This document shows positions 1-4,552 of a DNA stretch of 5,844 bases, piece by piece. Each line of letters opens with the position of its first letter. The first letter of the stretch is position 1. A program made the translations under genes and the position numbers. The stretch spans positions 1 to 5,844 of the forward strand of contig JAFYAB010000114.1 in NCBI GenBank assembly GCA_017540945.1. The letters are read 5' to 3'. This DNA is from Oscillospiraceae bacterium (lineage in GTDB: Bacteria; Bacillota_A; Clostridia; Oscillospirales; Oscillospiraceae). Below the pieces are notes generated by a model that saw only the letters and a list, made by a program, of their open reading frames with translations, ran no database searches and was not told the DNA's origin.

Positions 1-100
1 CATCGAATTTCGAAAGGTGGCTGGATTTGCCTCCGGCAAATTGCATTCGCTCCGCGAATGCCGGGGCGCTCACCCGCCGGGGTAAGAGCGCCCCCTACGG
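1..100. repeat. Three-hairpin repeat module, copy 1
   Basis: Three consecutive hairpins are visible. H1 is ATTTGCC/GGCAAAT (25-41, loop tcc). H2 is GCATTCGC/GCGAATGC (43-61, loop tcc). H3 is GGGGCGCTC/GAGCGCCCC (63-94), with an inner ACCC/GGGT stem and an unpaired AA on the 3' side. The module ends in CCCCCTACGG. It matches 283-384 nearly base for base, with a 2 bp indel in the H3 loop and a few substitutions. It starts at or before the window edge, so its left limit is unknown. No coding signal is convincing here; open frames through it are low-complexity translations of the repeat. Confidence 0.85.
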
Positions 101-119
101 GGCTGATCGGCTTTCCCTG

Positions 120-166
120 AATGCCGGGGCGCTCACCCCTACCGGGGTAAGAGCGCCCCCTACGGG
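120..166. repeat. Solo H3 hairpin unit
   Basis: This is a lone copy of the third hairpin of the module: GGGGCGCTC (126-134) pairs with GAGCGCCCC (151-159), and inner ACCCC (135-139) pairs with GGGGT (144-148). It has the same AA bulge and ends in CCCCCTACGGG. The H1 and H2 hairpins are missing, which shows that the units are shuffled as separable pieces. Confidence 0.8.
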
Positions 167-185
167 ACTGATCTGCTATTCCTTC

Positions 186-382
186 GTAGGGGCCGCTCTT
201 ATCCGTAAGGATGAGCGGCCCGGTTTGCGAAGCAAACAATCGCCCGCAGGGCGATACGGCACGGTCTCGATTCCCGATCGCCCATCAAATTTCGAAATGT
301 GGCTGGATTTGCCTCCGGCAAATTGCATTCGCTCCGCGAATGCCGGGGCGCTCACCCCTGCCGGGGTTAGAGCGCCCCCTAC
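186..382. repeat. MITE-like palindromic element with GTAGGGG/CCCCTAC ends
   Basis: The left end is GTAGGGG and the right end is CCCCTAC, in inverted orientation. From left to right it holds an inverted H3 (GGGCCGCTC/GAGCGGCCC, 190-221, inner ATCC/GGAT); GTTTGC/GCAAAC (223-237, loop gaa); ATCGCCC/GGGCGAT (239-255, loop gca); a central spacer with the palindrome ATTTCGAAAT (289-298); and then H1 (307-323), H2 (325-343) and H3 (345-378). Having H3-type hairpins facing each other at both ends gives the element terminal-inverted-repeat symmetry. It carries no transposase. I could not identify a target-site duplication, so mobility is inferred from structure only. Confidence 0.65.
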
Positions 383-400
383 GGCGGGGAGGCGGTTTGT

Positions 401-460
401 GGCGCACGCTGTGCGCCCCTTACGGCGGGGAGGTCTGTGGCGCACGCTGTGCGCCGCTAC
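401..460. repeat. Two GCGCAC palindromes abutting yunB
   Basis: Two copies of GGCGCAC-gct-GTGCGCC lie at 401-417 and 439-455, each followed by a (C)TACGG(C/T)GGG flank. They are relatives of the GGGCGCACA/TGTGCGCCC core at 3131-3149. The flank of the second copy carries the yunB stop codon (457-459). Confidence 0.75.
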
Positions 461-1107
461 GGTGGGTCGGTCTGAAAAATTGCGCCGGGGACCTCGCCCA
501 GCAGGATGGTCTGGGCCACGGGCACGGAGGCGCTGATCTGTCTGGAGAGCAGGCCCGCGGGGGTCAGAAGCAGCAGCTCCACCTCCACCCGGAGGGCCAG
601 GCTGTGGAGGGTCTGGTTGATGCCTGCGGCAGTGAACGCGCTCTCCAGCTCCGCGTTGGTGGAGCGCAGAGAGACCACCCGCACCGGCAGGCTTCCGCCC
701 CGGCCCGAGAGCAGAGCCGGAAACAGCGCGTTCCCCAGGGGGATCTCCACCCGTTCGCGGATCCGCACCGGAACCCGCTCGTCCAGCTCCCGGAGGATCA
801 CGGACTTCATGCGGTTCACCGCCGCCAGGTCGATCCGGGCGGCGGCCACGCTGCCGTCGGCGGCCCGTTCCAGCCGCACAAGATCGTCATAGCGGATCTG
901 GCCCCGGTCCAAATAAGCGTCCACCGCCTCATTGATCAGGTTGGAGGTCTCGTTGTCCACCTCCATCGTCACCAGCTCCCGCACCGTGGGCAGCCAGCCA
1001 AAGCGGAGGTACAGCACCAGACCCAGCAGCAGGGCCAGCAGCAGAAGCCGGGTCCGGGGTCTCAAGGGCCCCCATCGAAGCCGCAGCCGCAATCTTCGGA
1101 ATCCCAT
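457..1107 (-). CDS. yunB: Sporulation protein YunB
   Basis: This 216-residue protein matches the YunB family, which is made in the mother cell under sigma E in Bacillus subtilis and is needed for proper spore formation; its molecular activity is unknown. An Arg-rich N-terminus (residues 1-20) precedes one transmembrane segment (about 21-39), so the protein is probably anchored with the rest outside the membrane. Family landmarks are the NxxxSVKxxI-like stretch around 98-104 (VNRMKSVIL), the IPLGN segment (122-126), PVRV (141-144), the AGINQTLHSLALRVEVEL region (161-178) and the terminal VPVAQTILLGEVP (195-207). The ATG at 1107 follows a GGGGGTGG ribosome binding site by about 6 nt. It is somewhat shorter than the B. 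subtilis protein because it lacks a polar C-terminal tail. The last codons and the stop sit at the edge of the repeat cluster. Confidence 0.88.
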   Translation of the reverse strand: MGFRRLRLRLRWGPLRPRTRLLLLALLLGLVLYLRFGWLPTVRELVTMEVDNETSNLINEAVDAYLDRGQIRYDDLVRLERAADGSVAAARIDLAAVNRMKSVILRELDERVPVRIRERVEIPLGNALFPALLSGRGGSLPVRVVSLRSTNAELESAFTAAGINQTLHSLALRVEVELLLLTPAGLLSRQISASVPVAQTILLGEVPGAIFQTDPP

Positions 1108-1160
1108 TCGATACCACCCCCGGACAGCGTATGCCGCCGGAGGCCGCGGAATTCCGAGCT

Positions 1161-1182
1161 GTATACGATCTACAAAGTATAC
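1161..1182. promoter_or_regulatory. Paired GTATAC boxes upstream of yunB
   Basis: GTATAC occurs at 1161-1166 and again at 1177-1182, with a direct repeat TACAAAG at 1171-1177 and 1180-1186. They lie 54-75 bp upstream of the yunB start. The ATAC cores loosely resemble the sigma-E minus 10 element (CATACANT) expected for a yunB promoter, but no convincing minus 35 at proper spacing is visible. A regulator site is the alternative reading. Confidence 0.25.
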
Positions 1183-1202
1183 AAAGTTTTCCTGAACATT
1201 TA

Positions 1203-1231
1203 TTGAAAAACACTCCTCAATTATTTTTCAA
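1203..1231 (-). other. AT-rich stem-loop in the yunB upstream spacer
   Basis: TTGAAAAA (1203-1210) and TTTTTCAA (1224-1231) are perfect 8 bp inverted repeats with a 13 nt loop. Read on the minus strand, the loop contains GAGGAG, which looks like a Shine-Dalgarno sequence. There is no GC-rich stem plus U tract, so it is not a standard terminator for the upstream gene. Its function is unknown. Confidence 0.35.
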
Positions 1232-1247
1232 CATGTTTTTTATGTAG

Positions 1248-1278
1248 ATTGTATACAATTGATTATGACAAGCTTGTC
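1248..1278. promoter_or_regulatory. Two 12-bp perfect palindromes after the Mbeg1-like gene
   Basis: ATTGTATACAAT (1248-1259) and GACAAGCTTGTC (1267-1278) are each perfect 12 bp palindromes, with centres 19 bp apart. The first has the TTGTATACAA form common among operators of GntR-family repressors (an inference from pattern, not from a match to a known site). The second could fold in the 3' end of the Mbeg1-like mRNA but has no U tract behind it on the minus strand. Confidence 0.4.
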
Positions 1279-1304
1279 GTCAGACTGTCTTCAAGGAAGC
1301 AGGC

Positions 1305-2408
1305 TCAATTATCCAGCAGCTCCTTGACGGAGGCGCCACTGCTGGTCACGATCTTGCCGGTGGCGGCCAGAAGCTCCTTCTGCTTTTCCTTGGGCAGGGC
1401 CCGGAAGGCCGCCAGCAGGATCTCGGCGGTTTTCATTTTCTTCTCCGTCATGGCGTGGAAGGTCTCCTCGCCTGTGGCCTCGAAGACAGTGAAGATCGAA
1501 TCCACCAGAGAGCGAAGGGTGGCGTCGTCCTGGCGGGCAACCCAGTTGTCCACGGTCTTTTCAAAATAGGCTCCCTTGCGGGTCAGCTCCGCCGCCACAA
1601 AGGCGGTGGGCCCGCATTCCCAGGTGAAGCCGTCATGCTGCACCAGGCCGGAGGCTGTGCTCTTGACGATGCGCCGCCGGCAGTCGCTCTCCAGCAGCAG
1701 GCCGATCACAGAGGTATCCGGCACGACGCAGACGCACTTGGGCTGGATACGCCGATAACCCTCCAGGGTCCGTACCTCGTCCCGAAAGCCGGGGCCGTCG
1801 TTAGACCAGACCGTCAGCAGCCGATCCTGGATGCTTTCGGCGCTGTGGGCCGCCGCGTAGATGGCCAGATTGCCGCCCTTGGAATGTCCTCCCGCCCGCA
1901 GGGGCAGCTCGGTGACCGCGGCCACAAGGCTGAGATAGTCAGCCGCCCGGAGCTGGCCCGCCGTGTCGCTGCGATAGGAGAGGATCAGATCCTCCTTCCA
2001 GCCCACCACGGTGCCGTCGGTGCCCCGGTAGGCCGCATACGCGGTCCCGTCCGGCAGCAGGAAGCACACGGCGGCAAACTGAGACGCGTCCTCCTTGTCC
2101 GTCACCGCCTCGTAGCAGCACAGGCGCAGATCCCGGAAGCGCTCCCCCGCCAGCATGGCGTCCATCAGGTACGGCGCACGGGCCGTGTAGGAATACTCCA
2201 TGCGGGCGTCGATCTCCGCCCGGCTGTGGAGCTCGAAAAAGCGGTCCCGGGCCTCCGCCAGGGATACGGCGCTTCCGTTCTCGGGAACGACCCCGGCGAA
2301 ATCGGTGTAGACCAGCTCGGACAGGATCAGATTGTCCACGTCGTTGAAGGCAGACGCGGAAAGCGGCACGTCGGCGCGCCAATGTAAGTAGTCGAAAATA
2401 TTAGGCAT
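1305..2408 (-). CDS. Mbeg1-like (DUF2974) alpha/beta-hydrolase-fold protein
   Basis: This 367-residue protein belongs to the DUF2974/Mbeg1-like family of Firmicutes, a lipase-like alpha/beta-hydrolase fold with no established substrate. Visible landmarks are the N-terminal IFDYLHWRADVPLSASAFNDVD (residues 4-25), the strand and turn YRGTDGTVVGWKEDL (127-141), the nucleophile elbow GHSKGGN (174-180) with Ser176 as predicted nucleophile, the VPDTSVIGLLL segment (229-239), and QHDGFTWE (257-264) with His258 as candidate catalytic His. No signal peptide or membrane segment is evident, so it is probably cytosolic. The ATG at 2408 is preferred over an upstream in-frame ATG at 2531, because AGAGG sits about 7 nt before it and homology begins at MPNIFDYL; the extra 41 residues would be translated repeat. 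The best promoter candidate is beyond the tandem array at 2477-2837. Confidence 0.85.
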   Translation of the reverse strand: MPNIFDYLHWRADVPLSASAFNDVDNLILSELVYTDFAGVVPENGSAVSLAEARDRFFELHSRAEIDARMEYSYTARAPYLMDAMLAGERFRDLRLCCYEAVTDKEDASQFAAVCFLLPDGTAYAAYRGTDGTVVGWKEDLILSYRSDTAGQLRAADYLSLVAAVTELPLRAGGHSKGGNLAIYAAAHSAESIQDRLLTVWSNDGPGFRDEVRTLEGYRRIQPKCVCVVPDTSVIGLLLESDCRRRIVKSTASGLVQHDGFTWECGPTAFVAAELTRKGAYFEKTVDNWVARQDDATLRSLVDSIFTVFEATGEETFHAMTEKKMKTAEILLAAFRALPKEKQKELLAATGKIVTSSGASVKELLDN

Positions 2409-2476
2409 TGTTTTACCTCTGGAAAGGAAAAAGTAAGAAGTAATCGGTGCGATATGGCGTGCCGGGATGGAGCCCT

Positions 2477-2837
2477 GCCGCCCTTCGCCCCTGCGTCGCA
2501 GGTGCGGCCAATGGCCGCCAGCAACACGCAAATGCTTTCAGGATTCGCGGTTTCCAATTCCCGCCGCCCTTCGCCCCTGCGTCGTAGGGGCGGCCATTGG
2601 CCGCCAGCAGCACGCAAATGCTTTCAGGATTCGCGGTTTCCAATTTCCGCCGCCCTTCGCCCTGCGTCGTAGGGGCGGCCATTGGCCGCCAGCAGCTCGC
2701 AAATACTTTCAGGATTCGCGGTTTCCAATTTCCGCCGCCCTTCGCCCTGCGTCGTAGGGGCGGCCATTGGCCGCCAGCAGCACGCAAATACTTTCAGGAT
2801 TCGCGGTTTCCAATTTCCGCCGCCCTTCGCCCCTGCG
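2477..2837. repeat. 86-bp tandem repeat array, four units plus a partial
   Basis: Units start at 2477, 2563, 2649 and 2734 (86, 86, 85 and 85 bp), followed by a 19 bp partial unit at 2819-2837. Each unit contains GCCGCCCTTCGCCC, then a palindrome, then a constant stretch including TTTCAGGATTCGCGGTTTCC. The palindrome in units 2-4 is GGCGGCCA-T-TGGCCGCC (2589-2605 in unit 2), preceded by GTAGG. Unit 1 has GCGGCCA-A-TGGCCGC. Units 3 and 4 share a lost C and CAAATACTTTC, suggesting recent local duplication. There are no unique spacers, so this is not a CRISPR. The array stops 68 bp before the Mbeg1-like start codon. Confidence 0.92.
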
Positions 2838-2887
2838 AAGCGATAACAGAAGAAAGTCGATCACCGGAATCCATAATTATCATTCAT

Positions 2888-2916
2888 ATTTTATCTCAGG
2901 AGAAAGAAAAAGGCAA
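2888..2916 (-). promoter_or_regulatory. Candidate sigma-A promoter for the Mbeg1-like gene
   Basis: On the minus strand TTGCCT (2916-2911) is followed after 17 bp by TAAAAT (2893-2888), giving 4/6 and 5/6 matches to the housekeeping consensus in an AT-rich stretch. Transcription would start near 2881, giving a leader of about 470 nt that includes the whole tandem array. I saw no better promoter between the array and the gene. It remains a motif-level prediction. Confidence 0.45.
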
Positions 2917-2936
2917 CAGATTTTTCATCCATTACG

Positions 2937-2973
2937 CAGAAACGGAAGACCGTTTTCCGGCCTTCCGTTTCTG
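2937..2973. terminator. Strong hairpin, possible plus-strand terminator
   Basis: CAGAAACGGAAG (2937-2948) pairs perfectly with CTTCCGTTTCTG (2962-2973), and an inner CCG/CGG can add pairs. On the plus strand a weak T-rich tail (TTTCTG) follows; on the minus strand none does. It lies just upstream of the 2888-2916 promoter. It could insulate that promoter from read-through, but no plus-strand gene is present to need it, so the role is uncertain. Confidence 0.35.
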
Positions 2974-3094
2974 TTTCTGGGAAGCTTTGCGGCCCCTCGA
3001 ATTTGATGGGAAGCGATCTGACTTAAGCCCTCTTTCCAGGCGCTGCTCTCGCTCAGCTGCTATTCGTCGCCGTACCGCTCCGGGCGGGGGGACG
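2974..3094. other. Non-coding stretch with a degenerate repeat remnant
   Basis: No gene or RNA is recognised. The segment 2998-3018 contains ATTTGATGGG followed by GCGATC. This resembles the reverse complement of 271-294, the central spacer of the 186-382 element, so it may be a decayed fragment of that repeat in the opposite orientation. CGGGCGGG near 3081 begins the next repeat cluster. Confidence 0.4.
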
Positions 3095-3236
3095 GCGGGC
3101 TGATAGCCCGCGCTACAGGCGGGGGATTGCGGGCGCACACTGTGCGCCCCTACGGGCGGGCTGATAGCCCGCGCTGTAAAAGGGGATGTAGGGACGAGCA
3201 TTGCTCGTCCGCGCATGGGAAGTGCGCCCCTACGGG
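3095..3236. repeat. Palindrome cluster, cores C-B-C-D
   Basis: Successive palindromes are GCGGGCT-gat-AGCCCGC (3095-3111), GGGCGCACA-C-TGTGCGCCC (3131-3149), GCGGGCT-gat-AGCCCGC again (3156-3172) and GGACGAGCA-T-TGCTCGTCC (3192-3210). A half copy of the B unit ending in GTGCGCCCCTACGGG closes the cluster. The cores differ, but the CTAC, GTAGGG and CGGGCGGG connectors are shared. Confidence 0.85.
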
Positions 3237-3242
3237 CGGGGG

Positions 3243-3300
3243 CCCTGATCCCTGTTCCCTTTCCCCTCCCTAATCCTTAATCCTTAATCCCTAATCCCTC
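3243..3300. repeat. Telomere-like C-rich tract 1, G-quadruplex candidate on minus strand
   Basis: Irregular 6-8 bp units (CCCTGAT, CCCTAAT, CCTTAAT) run through the interval. On the minus strand they give five closely spaced runs of three or more G across 3243-3270, separated by 1-4 nt loops, which fits the pattern for a G-quadruplex. This strand has the sense of the upstream SDR mRNA. The function is unknown. Confidence 0.6.
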
Positions 3301-3318
3301 GTCCGGGCGGGGTACGGC

Positions 3319-3397
3319 GGACAAGCAATGCTTGTCCCTACAGGCGGGGGACGGCGGGCGCACACTGTGCGCCCCTACGGGCGGGCTGATAGCCCGC
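3319..3397. repeat. Palindrome cluster, cores A-B-C
   Basis: The palindromes are GGACAAGCA-A-TGCTTGTCC (3319-3337), GGGCGCACA-C-TGTGCGCCC (3356-3374) and GCGGGCT-gat-AGCCCGC (3381-3397). They are joined by CTACAGGCGGGG and CCTACGG connectors. The C core leads directly into the hairpin chain at 3413. Confidence 0.85.
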
Positions 3398-3412
3398 GCT
3401 ACATATGGGGAT

Positions 3413-3550
3413 GTAGGGACGAGCATTGCTCGTCCGCGCATGCGAAGCATGCGTCGTTTGCGCAAGCAAACGACCCGATTTGCCTCCCGGCAAATTGCAT
3501 TCGTTCCGAATGCCGGGACGCTCACCCTGACGGGTAAGAGCGTCCCCTAC
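3413..3550. repeat. 138-bp chain of six hairpins with inverted GTAGGG ends
   Basis: The element begins GTAGGGAC and ends GTCCCCTAC. Between them, almost without gaps, lie GGACGAGCA-T-TGCTCGTCC (3417-3435), CGCATGC/GCATGCG (3437-3453, loop gaa), TCGTTTGC/GCAAACGA (3454-3473, loop gcaa), H1 ATTTGCC/GGCAAAT (3478-3495), H2 GCATTCG/CGAATGC (3497-3513) and H3 GGGACGCTC/GAGCGTCCC (3515-3546, inner ACCC/GGGT). H1-H3 are diverged versions of those at 1-100 and 307-378, but every stem is still paired. Almost every base of the element can be in a stem or a 1-4 nt loop. No open frame of note. Confidence 0.75.
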
Positions 3551-3560
3551 GGGCGGGACT

Positions 3561-3625
3561 CCCTGATCCCTGATCTCTCTTCCCACCCTAATCCCTAATC
3601 CTTAATCCTTAATCCCTGATCCCTC
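3561..3625. repeat. Telomere-like C-rich tract 2, G-quadruplex candidate on minus strand
   Basis: This is a second copy of the 3243-3300 type with a different unit order: CCCTGAT, CCCTAAT, CCTTAAT and CCCTGAT repeats. On the minus strand it includes GGGATTAGGGATTAGGGTGGG-like spacing across 3581-3597 and neighbouring bases. Like tract 1 it is followed at the right by TCGTCCGGGCGGG and an A palindrome. Confidence 0.6.
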
Positions 3626-3643
3626 GTCCGGGCGGGATACGGC

Positions 3644-3747
3644 GGACAAGCAATGCTTGTCCCTACAGGCGGGGGGACGGCGGGGTACGGTGGACAAGCA
3701 ATGCTTGTCCCTACGGGCGGGGGACGGCGGGCGCACACTGTGCGCCC
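3644..3747. repeat. Palindrome cluster, cores A-A-B, next to the SDR stop
   Basis: The A palindrome GGACAAGCA-A-TGCTTGTCC appears twice (3644-3662 and 3692-3710), followed by GGGCGCACA-C-TGTGCGCCC (3729-3747). The last hairpin begins 13 nt beyond the SDR stop codon in the direction of transcription. It would sit at the 3' end of the operon mRNA and might stabilise or end it, although there is no U tract and so no standard intrinsic terminator. Confidence 0.8.
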
Positions 3748-3760
3748 CTACGGGCGGGGG

Positions 3761-4552
3761 TCAGGCGTAGAGCTTCCCGATCAGCCAGTTGGACAAGCGG
3801 CAGGGCAGGAGCTTCAGCAGGACGCAGACGGCCTTGTAGGAGAAGCCGATGGTGTAGAGGGGCTTGGGACGGTCCTTCAGGGCGATCTTTGCGATGTAGG
3901 CGCCGGCCTTGGCGGGGTCCATGCCGTTTTGCTCGTCGTGCTCCATCTTGGCCACGGATTTGGAGATCCGCCCTCCGTAGGCCTCGTCGCCCTCCACGGA
4001 CTTCTCCCGGGCGGCGGTGAAGCCGGTTTTGATGTCGCCGGGCTGGACGGCGGTCACCGTGATCCCGTAGGGCCGCAGCTCGTTGGCCAGGGCTGCGGTC
4101 CAGGCGTTGATGGCCGCCTTGGTGGCGGAATAGTAGGCCTGGAAGGGGATGGCCGCCGGGGCTGCCACGGAGCTGATGTTGACGATCTTCCCGTTGCCCC
4201 GCTCCCGCATATAGGTCAGCACGGCCCTGGTCATATTGACCGCGCCGAAGAAGTTGACCTCCATCTGCTTTTTCGCGTCCGCCAGCTTCGTGAACTCCAC
4301 CGCCCCGGAGATGCCGAAGCCCGCGCAGTTCACCAGCAGATCGACGTCCCCCTCCCTGCGCAGAACCGTCTCCACAGCCTCGGCGCACTGGCGCTCGTCG
4401 GCCACGTCGCAGCAGAGATGGTGCAGTCCCTTCTCCGTGAAGGGGCGGCGGGAGAGGATATAGACGGACAGGCCCTTGTCCCGCAGGGCTCTGGCGGCGG
4501 CCAGGCCGATGCCGGAGCTGCCGCCGGTGACGATGGCAACGGTACTACGCAT
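3761..4552 (-). CDS. SDR-family oxidoreductase, putative 3-ketosphinganine reductase-like
   Basis: This is a 263-residue classical short-chain dehydrogenase. It shows the cofactor motif TGGSSGIG (9-16), Arg35-Arg36 after the second strand (which favours NADPH), NCAG (75-78), Asn100, Ser128, and YSATK (141-145) giving the Ser-Tyr-Lys catalytic set, then PGDIKT (171-176). TGGSSGIG and LVNCAG also occur in eukaryotic 3-ketodihydrosphingosine reductase. The C-terminal segment (233-263) is hydrophobic and amphipathic, consistent with membrane association and a lipid substrate. It overlaps the upstream synthase by 8 bp, so translation is probably coupled. The expected job is NADPH reduction of the 3-keto product made by that enzyme (inference from context). 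Membership of the SDR family is secure, but the substrate is not: SDRs are diverse, and FabG-like or DltE-like roles are alternatives. The ATG at 4552 is the only usable start, because an in-frame TGA lies three codons upstream. Confidence 0.9.
   Translation of the reverse strand: MRSTVAIVTGGSSGIGLAAARALRDKGLSVYILSRRPFTEKGLHHLCCDVADERQCAEAVETVLRREGDVDLLVNCAGFGISGAVEFTKLADAKKQMEVNFFGAVNMTRAVLTYMRERGNGKIVNISSVAAPAAIPFQAYYSATKAAINAWTAALANELRPYGITVTAVQPGDIKTGFTAAREKSVEGDEAYGGRISKSVAKMEHDEQNGMDPAKAGAYIAKIALKDRPKPLYTIGFSYKAVCVLLKLLPCRLSNWLIGKLYA

Noticed and set aside
27..536. Plus-strand open frame of 169 codons across the first repeat cluster
   Set aside because: It is a translation of tandem GC-rich hairpins with repeated peptides and no family resemblance, and it runs antisense into yunB.
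1170..1199. Nine-codon minus-strand frame (MFRKTLYTL) after a GAGGAG motif, as a leader peptide
   Set aside because: The SD-to-ATG gap is about 13 nt, the peptide has no regulatory codon pattern, and nothing independent supports translation.
2409..2531. In-frame upstream start that would add 41 residues to the Mbeg1-like protein
   Set aside because: The extension translates the repeat array, while the ATG at 2408 has a good AGAGG site and coincides with the start of the recognised protein family.
2477..2837. Possible CRISPR array
   Set aside because: The units are contiguous 85-86 bp tandem copies with no unique spacers, and no cas genes are nearby.
2937..2973. Intrinsic terminator for the minus-strand lipid operon
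   Set aside because: The stem is strong, but no U tract follows on the minus strand, and it lies about 790 bp beyond the SDR stop.
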